From Bacteroidota bacterium (GTDB taxonomy: Bacteria > Bacteroidota > Rhodothermia > Balneolales > HLUCCA01): a stretch of 7,730 nt of DNA. Positions 1-7,211 of the stretch are shown piece by piece. The notes below the pieces were generated by a model that was not told the origin of the DNA, did no database searches, and was given only the letters and a program-made list of their open reading frames with translations. The position numbers and the translations under genes were made by a program. Numbering within the stretch: position 1 is the stretch's first letter; each line of letters begins with the position of its first letter. The stretch lies in contig DLXM01000335.1 of NCBI GenBank assembly GCA_003448835.1, positions 387 to 8,116 of the forward strand. Reading direction: 5' to 3'.

Positions 1-1535
1 GTAGTTGAGCCTCCACCAACAAATTCTCGGAATTCGGTATACTCTTGAAATTCAGGTTCTAAATTTCCGAAATCGTATTCAAATGAGAGTTTCGAATTAA
101 AGATTATAACAATAGCCATGACAGCAAATCCGGCAATGACCAGAGTTTTTGAGAATGGATAACGTTTAGGAGTTCGCTTTACCGATTGTAATTTGACGTT
201 TCTGTTTACCAGAATTAAACCAAATCTTTCAAAAATGGTAATAATGGCAGGAAGAATGTACATCATTGCCATAAATGCAAGGATAATTCCTACTCCTGAT
301 ATAAAACCAAACTCAGAGAATCCTCTGAAATCGGCAAACATCAACACAAATAATGCGACTGCTGTTGTGATGGCACTGGTCAAAATTGCAGATCCGGTGG
401 AATCATAGGTAAACAACAGCGCTTTTAAAACTTCCTCACCCATGGATCGTCTTTCAAGATATCGGGCGTAAAAATGCAATCCATAGTCAATTCCAAGTCC
501 AAAGAGGATTACAAATAGTACTGATGTCATGGTATTCAACGATCCCAGAATCAACCAGGCAATCCCAAATGTAAACGCAAGACTCAGTATTAATGGAATT
601 CCGATGATGATGATGGAAACCGGCATTCTGATTACATGACTCCAAATAGAATGGGTTCTGTTTTCGTGATCCCCCATTCTATAATTGATATATTTCTTAA
701 GAAAAAAATACATCATCACTAAAAACAGAACGCTGGAAATACCAGTAGAAAAACTGCTAAATACATCATTCGTAATCGATTCAATTTCAGTTAGATGTCT
801 TTTTAATCGCCCACCATATAAAACTTTCATATCGGCATGATATGATTGGGGATCCATTCGATCAATTAACAACCCATAGTCATCAAACATTCGCCGGAGA
901 AACGACAAGTTACTTTTAGATCCACTCGGATAAAATTTGATCGAAATAACAGTACTATCAGCATTAACAGGATATTCAGTGGGTATCAATTCTTCATAGA
1001 CCTCCTGAAACCTGTCCATATGCGATTGATAATCTTCATCAAATTCATCATCAAATCCAAAGTCTACATAAAATGGGTTAGCTTCGATTTTTGCATTTTC
1101 GATTTCGTCTTCCAGATACCAGGTTAATTCGTCCAGTTCTGTGTCTGTTGCAAGATATAGTGCATAATCTTTGAGGATTTCCGTGTCTTTTCTGAACTCA
1201 ACACGGTTGAAATAAAGATCACCTGTTTCGGGATCCCGGAGTTTCATACTCTCTTCAATCAGTTTGTTAGCAAATTCCAGATTAATTCCAAAATCCGGAG
1301 ATCCAATTGCCACATCCATTTCAGTTTCACTACCAATGGTTTCTCTCAAATCATTAAGAGCAAGTACATGTGGATTATTCTCAGGTAATAAATTTGCTAT
1401 GTCAGTGTCAATTTTAAGCTGTACCGCATAGAATCCGCTTATTCCGGCAACTATCAGAGCTACAAGAAGCACCGTTATCGGACTTTTATAGTTAAAAATC
1501 ACGAGAGGTCTTAAATAATCGAGCAAATACTTCAT
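1..1535 (-). CDS. MMPL/RND-superfamily inner-membrane exporter (partial, C-terminal part beyond window)
   Basis: The frame is open from an ATG at 1535 to the window edge and gives 511 residues, roughly the first 60% of a protein that in this family is usually about 750-900 residues. It belongs to the MMPL/RND proton-driven exporters of the inner membrane. Residues about 19-37 form TM1, followed by the family hallmark DTDIANLLPENNP (43-55). A large acidic periplasmic domain fills about 56-260. Then come TM2 (about 263-280), TM3 (306-328), TM4 with GLGIDYG (346-352, D350 the likely proton-relay aspartate), TM5 (383-400) and TM6 (409-432). TM7 (about 464-479) opens the second half-repeat, where SFEYDFGNLEPE mirrors the motif after TM1. 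No Shine-Dalgarno sequence precedes the ATG, as expected for Bacteroidota. A 163-base gap separates it from the upstream glycosyltransferase, so it may have its own promoter. An HpnN-like role in lipid export is possible. The substrate cannot be read from the sequence. Confidence 0.93.
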   Translation of the reverse strand, partial: MKYLLDYLRPLVIFNYKSPITVLLVALIVAGISGFYAVQLKIDTDIANLLPENNPHVLALNDLRETIGSETEMDVAIGSPDFGINLEFANKLIEESMKLRDPETGDLYFNRVEFRKDTEILKDYALYLATDTELDELTWYLEDEIENAKIEANPFYVDFGFDDEFDEDYQSHMDRFQEVYEELIPTEYPVNADSTVISIKFYPSGSKSNLSFLRRMFDDYGLLIDRMDPQSYHADMKVLYGGRLKRHLTEIESITNDVFSSFSTGISSVLFLVMMYFFLKKYINYRMGDHENRTHSIWSHVIRMPVSIIIIGIPLILSLAFTFGIAWLILGSLNTMTSVLFVILFGLGIDYGLHFYARYLERRSMGEEVLKALLFTYDSTGSAILTSAITTAVALFVLMFADFRGFSEFGFISGVGIILAFMAMMYILPAIITIFERFGLILVNRNVKLQSVKRTPKRYPFSKTLVIAGFAVMAIVIIFNSKLSFEYDFGNLEPEFQEYTEFREFVGGGST

Positions 1536-1550
1536 GTAGTAATATCTGGT

Positions 1551-1564
1551 ACGTTAATTAACGT
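1551..1564. repeat. Perfect 14-bp palindrome, candidate operator
   Basis: The sequence ACGTTAATTAACGT equals its own reverse complement. It ends 16 bases upstream of the exporter ATG and starts just past a candidate -7 element, so it would cover the expected transcription start. That position fits a repressor operator, for example a TetR-type site, but no regulator gene lies in the window and palindromes of AT-rich sequence can arise by chance. Confidence 0.4.
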
Positions 1565-1569
1565 GCATG

Positions 1570-1577
1570 CAAAATTA
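1570..1577 (-). promoter_or_regulatory. Candidate Bacteroidota-type -7 element for the exporter gene
   Basis: On the minus strand 1577 to 1570 reads TAATTTTG, an exact match to the Bacteroidota -7 consensus TAnnTTTG. Transcription would start near 1563, giving a leader of about 28 bases. The matching -33 TTG is imperfect: the triplet 21 bases upstream (1601-1599) reads TAG. The call therefore rests mainly on one element and its position. Confidence 0.28.
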
Positions 1578-1698
1578 AATCTGAGATGTGAATTCGTGCT
1601 AAAATACACAAATTGAATCTGTTTTGGATGATTATTCTTAATCATTTGATTGATTATTGATTTAACATAGATTTCATAATAGAATTGTATCCCGCTGC

Positions 1699-3012
1699 TC
1701 ATTTATCATTCTTACTAAGAGTGGTTCTTATCAAACTTGCTAACTGTTGGGTTGTTGATACTGAATTATACTGTTCGATTTTTGAGTTTTTGGGATGTCG
1801 ATTACTTGAAATCTTTGATTCTAATATTTTATCAACTACAAACCGGGCCGCTAATTCATGGTCATCATGACCAAATGTCACACCTCGGTTAGTTTCTTCG
1901 AGAATTGTTCTAATTTCCGGATTCGGGGCAATGTTTAAAATCTGTGTTTTAGACGGTAAATAATCCCATAGTTTAGCGGGAATGATTTCGTTTCTGGATG
2001 GATCTGTACTCAACAACAACAAATCTGCCTGATCCAGTAATTCACGGCTTTGATCATGTGGAACCGGCTCATGTTTGATTAAAGATTCCGTTAGACCGTG
2101 ATCTGATGCAAATTGCTCATCGGCAGGGCGCAAATCTCCAAAATAGATTAGATTTATTTGTGGAAGCAGCTCCGGTTGTTGTTGCTTTATGATGGAGAGT
2201 ATACGAAGTATTGGCGTGGCAGGTGACAAATCTCTAAAACGACCAAAAAACAAGATTTTGAATACATCAATATTTCGAGTTATCTGATAATCAATTTCTG
2301 ATTGCTGTACGTCAAAACTGTTATAAATTGTAGAAAATTTATAGTTGTGTTCTTTATAGTAGTCCGAGTAATTAGATTGTGTTGACGTGGCTGTAAAAAC
2401 AACTCGATCTGCTTTTTTGATAATTTTTTTCTCTGCTCTCCGATCTAAAAATCGTATCAATGCAGGACGATTATTGTAACGAACACTGCATAACGTCCAG
2501 GGATCACGAAAATCTGCAATCCAGGGTAATCGATGTTTTCGTGCTAAAAAACGAGCCAAACAATGCGATGACCACGGATCACCGGTAGACCAAATCAGTT
2601 TGCAATCATTTTGTTGAATAACATTTGCAATTTGTTTGCGATGAGAAAATAACAAAGGCAACCAGGTATCAATAGGAAACCAATTATCAAGTAAGTCAGC
2701 AAAAGATGAGGACGAATTGTCAATCAGCGATTTAGATTCTTGTTCCCCATGTTCACTCCAGGCCAATTGACTCCCGGATCTTTTAGTTGTTAAATCAAAT
2801 GGATGAGCAAGGTTAACGATAATACAATCTTTCAATGAATTTTTCTCATCGTCAGACAGTTGCTCGTCCGGGGAATCCAGACACACAATAATGGGTCTGA
2901 TGTTGAAATTTGAAAGGTATTTTGAAAATTTGAATGCACGAAGAGACCCAACTCTTTTCCTTGGTGGGAAATAAGGAGATATTATTAAAACCGATATCGG
3001 ATCGTCAATCAA
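1699..3012 (-). CDS. GT4-like (GT-B fold) glycosyltransferase with a TTG start
   Basis: This 437-residue protein looks like a cytoplasmic GT4-type retaining glycosyltransferase. The N-terminal domain has the strand-loop ISVLIISPYFPPRKRVGS (6-23), where sugar acceptor enzymes of this type carry a glycine-rich loop, and WIADFRDPW (164-172), typical of the family. The C-terminal nucleotide-sugar domain begins near FKILFFGRF (251-259) and holds NEIIPAKLWDYL (341-352), the place of the EX7E motif. Here the second acidic residue is D350 rather than Glu. The frame contains no ATG at all. The first plausible start is the TTG at 3012, since the upstream frame runs only five codons to a stop at 3028-3030 and the first core strand begins at residue 6. 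The start lies 5 bases after the stop of the GT8-like gene, which suggests translational coupling. The sugar donor, acceptor and product are unknown. A role in lipopolysaccharide, capsule or glycolipid assembly is inference. Confidence 0.85.
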   Translation of the reverse strand: MIDDPISVLIISPYFPPRKRVGSLRAFKFSKYLSNFNIRPIIVCLDSPDEQLSDDEKNSLKDCIIVNLAHPFDLTTKRSGSQLAWSEHGEQESKSLIDNSSSSFADLLDNWFPIDTWLPLLFSHRKQIANVIQQNDCKLIWSTGDPWSSHCLARFLARKHRLPWIADFRDPWTLCSVRYNNRPALIRFLDRRAEKKIIKKADRVVFTATSTQSNYSDYYKEHNYKFSTIYNSFDVQQSEIDYQITRNIDVFKILFFGRFRDLSPATPILRILSIIKQQQPELLPQINLIYFGDLRPADEQFASDHGLTESLIKHEPVPHDQSRELLDQADLLLLSTDPSRNEIIPAKLWDYLPSKTQILNIAPNPEIRTILEETNRGVTFGHDDHELAARFVVDKILESKISSNRHPKNSKIEQYNSVSTTQQLASLIRTTLSKNDK

Positions 3013-3017
3013 AATAA

Positions 3018-4052
3018 TTAATTGGACTTATTTTCAATATGCAATCGATGTGAATCGAACTGAGTGTGCTGAATATTACGTTCCTTTTTGAGTCGATTCC
3101 ACACTCTTTCTGTAAACTCATAGAATGGTTGCTTCTGATGGAGCCATCCAAAATGGAGAATGTAAGGTGTTACAAGCATAAAATCACCTCTGCCCGGGAA
3201 AATTGAAAAAAGTTTAATGAAAAATTTACGGACATTAACGCTTGGAAGTCCTCTTAACGAGTATACAAATGGTATGGTGTAATACTTACAACGTACATAC
3301 TCAAAATCAGGATCATATTGGGTCAAGTCCTGAATAAAATCAATTTGAGGACTCTCTTGTCCCATCATCCAGGGATAAACGGGTAAATTTAATTTTGACA
3401 TTGCCATGGCCAGACTCCATTCGCACGACTCTTCTGTTCTACCTTGTTCCATGGTTCTGCTTTGAAAATGGGTCTCGTGTTTGCGGGATAACATTTCCCC
3501 TGCAAGCTTGCACACTTTCGCTGAAATTTCGAAATCTTTGGTATAAATAACCCCCGATTGGACTCTACTCAAGTACGTTAACCCAAATCGTTTGAGTGTT
3601 CGTGCTCTACGTCGAAGAAATAAGTCTCTGAAAACTGCAAAATTCTTGGGTCCACCAAAAAATGAATCCGCGGTCAAAGTCCCGGTAATAGTAAAATTAT
3701 ATGCATCCAGGGACATCCAGAGAGGGTCTGGATTCTTACACCAAATCATATCACAATCCAGAAACATAGATTTTTCAAATAGCATGTATTCGAAGAAGTT
3801 ATGCTTAAATCCAACAATAGAGCAATGATCCGGACTAATTGGGAAAATCACATCAAAAAGATCGGTAAGACCTATTTTATCTAATAATTCTCGATGTTTT
3901 GTCTCACAAACGAGTGCAACGGGACGTTCAGTATCGTGGCGACGAAGTGAAATTACTGATGCAATTGCATGCTTCAGATATTTGAAATCACCATAGACTG
4001 GATAGACATAGCCTTCGGTGCCATAAGTTTTTTTAGGAACTGATCGAAGCAT
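3018..4052 (-). CDS. GT8-like (GT-A fold) glycosyltransferase
   Basis: This 344-residue protein has the layout of a GT-A glycosyltransferase related to family 8. The N-terminal strand GYVYPVYGDFKYLKHAIASV (14-33) starts the nucleotide-binding fold. FLDCDMIWCKNPDPLW (97-112) carries the DxD metal-binding motif as D99-C100-D101. QSGVIY (165-170) matches the NSGV-type segment of the family, and ILHFGW (298-303) contains a His in the position of the C-terminal metal ligand. There is no signal peptide or clear membrane segment, so it should act in the cytoplasm or on the inner face of the membrane. The ATG at 4052 is the first Met, and no Shine-Dalgarno sequence precedes it. It lies 60 bases after the MlaC-type gene, with no visible terminator between, and 5 bases before the GT4-like gene, with which it very likely forms one transcript. 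The substrate cannot be determined from the sequence. Confidence 0.82.
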   Translation of the reverse strand: MLRSVPKKTYGTEGYVYPVYGDFKYLKHAIASVISLRRHDTERPVALVCETKHRELLDKIGLTDLFDVIFPISPDHCSIVGFKHNFFEYMLFEKSMFLDCDMIWCKNPDPLWMSLDAYNFTITGTLTADSFFGGPKNFAVFRDLFLRRRARTLKRFGLTYLSRVQSGVIYTKDFEISAKVCKLAGEMLSRKHETHFQSRTMEQGRTEESCEWSLAMAMSKLNLPVYPWMMGQESPQIDFIQDLTQYDPDFEYVRCKYYTIPFVYSLRGLPSVNVRKFFIKLFSIFPGRGDFMLVTPYILHFGWLHQKQPFYEFTERVWNRLKKERNIQHTQFDSHRLHIENKSN

Positions 4053-4112
4053 GTGTAAAATAGAATGAGAGATTGAGCGGTAAGTTACGAGATTTAAAAA
4101 TTGCTGAAAAGA

Positions 4113-4697
4113 TTAATTTGCAGCACGTTTACGTAAACTTTCCAGCAGAGCATCAAATCCACGGCGTCGGATAACATTCTGAAATGATCTGCGATATGAT
4201 TCTGCCGTTGAAACATTATCAATAGCCATATCGGTGATATACCACGTGTTATTTCTTTTCTCCATGTTATAACTTACCGGAGTACGAATGTTGTCGAGAG
4301 TAGCCGTTGTTTTTACTATCGCAGTATTATTTTCAACATCAATCTGATTGTATTCAACAGAGGCACGATAAATATCAAGTTTATTTAGAGATTGGTTTCG
4401 AATTATGGTACCAAATAATTCTATAAATTCGGTTCGTTGTTCATTTGTGATGGTATCAAAAGTAGACTCCAACGCAATTTTTGCCATTGCACCATAATCA
4501 ATAATCCCATTGATTATATCTTTTAATTTCTCTTTTTGCTCATTTGTGTGAGTAGTTCCCTCCGGGCCGACGAGCACCTTAATTTCTTTATCACGTTCAT
4601 TCATCATAGATCTGATTTCAGATGAAGACTGAGCTATAGCAGAATGAGTGAAAAGAATACCAGCAAAAACAATCAGTAATAATTTCAGAAATTTCAT
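4113..4697 (-). CDS. MlaC/Ttg2D-family periplasmic lipid-binding protein
   Basis: The chosen start at 4697 gives 194 residues, close to the usual length of the MlaC (toluene tolerance Ttg2D) family, which carries phospholipids or related lipids across the periplasm. Residues 1-22 form a signal peptide (basic start KFLK, hydrophobic core, cleavage after A20-I21-A22). A longer form from an ATG at 4727 would bury this signal and overlap the TolC-like gene, so it is rejected. Family features are IIDYGAMAKIAL (65-76), the TxEQRxEF segment (84-91), W152 followed by YITDMAIDNVS (153-163), YRRSF (168-172) and the C-terminal helix RRRGFDALLESLRK (177-190). It follows the TolC-like gene by 13 bases and is surely co-transcribed. 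The usual Mla partners (the MlaF, E, D and B components) are not in the window. HpnM, a member of this family that works with the MMPL exporter HpnN, is a better analogy here given the MMPL gene downstream. Confidence 0.9.
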   Translation of the reverse strand: MKFLKLLLIVFAGILFTHSAIAQSSSEIRSMMNERDKEIKVLVGPEGTTHTNEQKEKLKDIINGIIDYGAMAKIALESTFDTITNEQRTEFIELFGTIIRNQSLNKLDIYRASVEYNQIDVENNTAIVKTTATLDNIRTPVSYNMEKRNNTWYITDMAIDNVSTAESYRRSFQNVIRRRGFDALLESLRKRAAN

Positions 4698-4710
4698 ATA
4701 ACGATTTGAA

Positions 4711-6099
4711 TTAGTTTGTCGGAGCAATCGGAAGTCCGGCGGCTCTGTTTAGTTTACTACTATTAACGTTAAACTCGAAGATTCGTTGCTTATACGAAGC
4801 TTCTAATTCCAGGTTAGCCTTGACTGCATCAACAAGTTTTTTAACCTCACCAAAGCCTAAATCGTAGTCTATTTGCTCTAAACGAAGCCATTCTTCACTT
4901 ATTTGAAGTGCTTCACGTGTGTTTTCAAGTTTGGAATATGACATCATCATGTTACGAAATTTCTCTCGAACGTCGAGTAAAATGCCGTCACGAGCAGCTT
5001 CTTTTGCGTACCGGGCCTGGCGAACCTGTAATTGCGAACGGTTAATATTGTTTTTATTAACTAAAAAGTTCAGATTTTGTCGAAATCCAATTCCATAACT
5101 AACGGATTCATAATTTGTATTGTTAATGATGAATGGATTTCTCTGTTTGGGTCTGTTGGGTGTCTTAGCAAATGAAGCGGAAAGCCCCATGAAAAGCGAA
5201 GGATAGTTAGCGACTTTGTTAATTTTTAATCCATATTCAGCTGCATTTTGAATAGCATTATACTGCTTTATTTCTGAACGTAACTGCTGAGCGTGCTCTT
5301 CATAATACCTGATATCATACGATTCGAAAGGAATTGGGTCTAAAAAATTGGTTTCAGGTAAATAAACAACGTTTTTGTTATCATTATTTAATGCCAAATT
5401 CCATGCGGATTCAGTAAAAGTGACACTTTCATTGACTTCATCCATTCTGGATAAAAATTCATATTTAAATATTCTGAATTGAAATAAATCGGCTTCTTCC
5501 AGATCTTCATCACCATCTTCAATTAACTCTGCGATTTTTTCTTCTGCTTCTTCTATTTGTCCCCAAGCATCATTAATTAGATTTTGCAATTCCATGGCGA
5601 GTAATCTGGAATAATACAACTCCATGAGTCTTAACTCATAATCGGCTTGTTGTCCGGCGAATTCGGCTTCAGCAACAATAACACCTTGTCTTGCGGCATT
5701 GATTGCATTCCCTATTGCACCCCAGGTATAAATCGGTTGCAATGAAGTGACTTCAACTCTGTTAAAAAATCCCCAATCATACCAGTCGTTTCTAAGATTT
5801 GGATCAAGATAATACTGACCTTCAGGTAACCCGGGTATATCACTTTTAACTGCTGGAACGAGACCATGAGCGGTCGATAATTCAATTCGCGGGAGAATAC
5901 GTTGTGATTTAGCTTGATCGACTCTGTTTTGAGAAAGTTCTACCGATGAACGTTGAGCATTGAGCAATGCTGATTCAATTCTGGATCGTTCAATAAATTC
6001 TTGAAGGTTTAATCGCAAGGTATCTTGCTGTGCAATTGAAACTTCAACTACAAATAAAACGGTAAAAACGGCAAACAATGCCACTCTTAATAATGCCAT
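4711..6099 (-). CDS. TolC-family outer-membrane efflux channel
   Basis: The 462-residue protein is a TolC/OEP-type outer-membrane channel subunit, expected to trimerise into a beta-barrel with a long periplasmic helical tunnel. Residues 1-23 are a signal peptide ending S21-I22-A23. The two OEP repeats are visible: the first runs to about 245 and contains [20 protein letters not shown] (121-140). The second contains [20 protein letters not shown] (341-360) and ends with [15 protein letters not shown] (421-435). A very acidic, probably coiled-coil stretch spans about 183-222. The ATG at 6099 is chosen because it starts the signal peptide. The frame remains open upstream to 6285 only because it reads through the terminator and tRNA-Ser gene. 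It leads a tight pair with the MlaC-type gene. No membrane-fusion adaptor is in the window. The MMPL exporter downstream is a possible inner-membrane partner. Confidence 0.92.
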   Translation of the reverse strand: MALLRVALFAVFTVLFVVEVSIAQQDTLRLNLQEFIERSRIESALLNAQRSSVELSQNRVDQAKSQRILPRIELSTAHGLVPAVKSDIPGLPEGQYYLDPNLRNDWYDWGFFNRVEVTSLQPIYTWGAIGNAINAARQGVIVAEAEFAGQQADYELRLMELYYSRLLAMELQNLINDAWGQIEEAEEKIAELIEDGDEDLEEADLFQFRIFKYEFLSRMDEVNESVTFTESAWNLALNNDNKNVVYLPETNFLDPIPFESYDIRYYEEHAQQLRSEIKQYNAIQNAAEYGLKINKVANYPSLFMGLSASFAKTPNRPKQRNPFIINNTNYESVSYGIGFRQNLNFLVNKNNINRSQLQVRQARYAKEAARDGILLDVREKFRNMMMSYSKLENTREALQISEEWLRLEQIDYDLGFGEVKKLVDAVKANLELEASYKQRIFEFNVNSSKLNRAAGLPIAPTN

Positions 6100-6178
6100 A
6101 ACAAATGAAATTAGACTAATATTGTCGAAAAAAGTTTTCAATGTAACGCAACCCAAAATAATACATTGTCGCCTAAAC

Positions 6179-6205
6179 AAAAAAAGCTCCACGTGGGAGC
6201 TTTTT
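6179..6205 (-). terminator. Rho-independent terminator after tRNA-Ser, potentially bidirectional
   Basis: On the minus strand GCTCC and GGAGC form a 5-bp GC-rich stem around a CACGT loop, extended by AAAAA/TTTTT to 10 bp and followed by a run of seven T (6185-6179). It lies 1 base past the 3' end of tRNA-Ser. No terminator is visible between atpG and the tRNA, so it probably closes both the ATP synthase transcript and the tRNA transcript. It also insulates the TolC-like gene, whose start is 80 bases further on. On the plus strand the hairpin is followed by five T. Confidence 0.85.
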
Positions 6206-6291
<86 letters not shown>

Positions 6292-6300
6292 GACAGATTT

Positions 6301-6332
6301 TAAATATACGAATTTTTCTACTAGTTTGACAA
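6301..6332 (-). promoter_or_regulatory. Candidate promoter of tRNA-Ser, overlapping the atpG stop codon
   Basis: On the minus strand TTGTCA (6332-6327) and TATATT (6308-6303) are separated by 18 bases, each matching the general sigma-70 consensus at 5 of 6 positions. The same site also reads as TTG, 21 bases, TATATTTA, close to the Bacteroidota pattern TTG-N17-23-TAnnTTTG. The predicted start near 6296 lies about 5 bases before the tRNA 5' end, a sensible position. The upstream element overlaps the last codons and stop of atpG. Confidence 0.5.
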
Positions 6333-7199
6333 GGCTTCTGCACCAGAAACTATCTCCGAAATTTCTGTAGTAATTGCAGCCTGTCGGGCCTGATTGTACT
6401 TCAATTTTAATTGACGCATAATTTCAGAGGCATTTTCAGTCGCATTATCCATTGCTGCCATACGTGCTCCGTGTTCGGAAGCATTTGATTCAAGTGTTGC
6501 TTTCCAAATTTGGGTATTCAAATGCAGTGGAATAATACTTTCTAAAATCGCCTTTGCAGATGGCTCGTAAATATAATTTGTATTATCATCACCAGTATCA
6601 TCCTGATACGAGACGTCAAGTGGTAACAATTGAGTCATAACTCTATTCTGCGTAATCACGGATTTGAATTCGTTAAATGCCAAATAAACGGCATCATGCT
6701 CTGAGTTTAAAAACTCCTGTGTTGCAGTTCTCATTACTGCTGCAGCCGAATCAAACTGAAGTTTGTCGAAAAATCCAACGTGACTTCTTTTAACGTTGTA
6801 CCCTCTTTTTCGAAAATGATCAAAACTTTTTCTTCCAATACAAACTAATTCAAGAGTCCCATTCTCTTGTTGTTGGCTGAAGTTGGTTTTAATCTGATCT
6901 TCGATGAATCGAAACAAGTTTGTATTGAATCCGCCACAAAGTCCACGATCAGAACTCACAATAATCAACAAGATTTTATCCTGTTGTTCTGCAGTTCTGA
7001 GATATGGATTTTCAGATGATGCTTCGGATGCCAGTTTACCAATAACCTTTGCGATAGAAGCTGCATAGGGTCTTGTAGCAACTACACGATCCTGTGCCTT
7101 TTTCAAGCGGGCTGCAGCAACCATTTTCATGGCTTTGGTAATTTGCTGCGTATTCTTGACTGAGGCTATCCTGTCGCGTATGTCACGTAAATTAGCCAT
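6321..7199 (-). CDS. atpG: F1 ATP synthase gamma subunit
   Basis: The 292-residue protein is the central rotor shaft of the F1 sector, which couples proton flow through Fo to ATP synthesis at the alpha3beta3 hexamer on the cytoplasmic face of the inner membrane. The N-terminal helix carries [20 protein letters not shown] (4-23) and [13 protein letters not shown] (24-36). The middle globular domain begins with [14 protein letters not shown] (82-95). The C-terminal helix has [16 protein letters not shown] (242-257) and ends [17 protein letters not shown] (274-290). All are gamma-subunit signatures, and the length is normal. The ATG at 7199 is the conserved start. It follows atpA by 12 bases, the usual alpha-gamma order. 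No atpD or atpC follows it here, so beta and epsilon must be encoded elsewhere, as in many Bacteroidota. Confidence 0.98.
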   Translation of the reverse strand: MANLRDIRDRIASVKNTQQITKAMKMVAAARLKKAQDRVVATRPYAASIAKVIGKLASEASSENPYLRTAEQQDKILLIIVSSDRGLCGGFNTNLFRFIEDQIKTNFSQQQENGTLELVCIGRKSFDHFRKRGYNVKRSHVGFFDKLQFDSAAAVMRTATQEFLNSEHDAVYLAFNEFKSVITQNRVMTQLLPLDVSYQDDTGDDNTNYIYEPSAKAILESIIPLHLNTQIWKATLESNASEHGARMAAMDNATENASEIMRQLKLKYNQARQAAITTEISEIVSGAEALSN

Positions 7200-7211
7200 G
7201 TATACTAAATA

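Larger units (their letters stand above)
1536..1698. other. Intergenic region upstream of the MMPL exporter gene
   Basis: This is the longest gap without a gene in the window. It lies between the stop codon of the GT4-like gene and the start of the exporter gene. It is very AT-rich and holds a candidate -7 element (1570-1577), a perfect 14-bp palindrome (1551-1564) and a weak AT-only inverted repeat (1639-1656). No rho-independent terminator with a GC stem and T-tract is visible, so read-through from the glycosyltransferase genes into the exporter gene is possible. Confidence 0.7.

Noticed and set aside
193..408. Plus-strand open frame of 71 codons
   Set aside because: It lies wholly within the MMPL exporter gene on the other strand, has no family resemblance and is a shadow of conserved membrane-segment codons.
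1639..1656. Inverted repeat TAATCA-N6-TGATTA after the GT4-like gene, considered as a terminator
   Set aside because: The stem is only 6 bp and nearly all A-T, and no T-tract follows on the minus strand.
1685..1870. Plus-strand open frame of 61 codons
   Set aside because: It is antisense to the 3' end of the GT4-like gene and has no start signal or recognisable domain.
3592..3828. Plus-strand open frame of 78 codons
   Set aside because: It is antisense to the DxD region of the GT8-like gene; its composition follows from that gene's reverse complement.
4698..4727. Upstream ATG at 4727 for the MlaC-type gene
   Set aside because: It would overlap the TolC-like gene and put ten extra residues before a clean signal peptide that starts at 4697.
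6100..6178. Promoter for the TolC-like gene
   Set aside because: The region after the terminator must contain one if the block is independent, but the best candidate (TTATTTTG near 6161-6154) has a mismatch in the core and no well-spaced TTG, so I do not call it.
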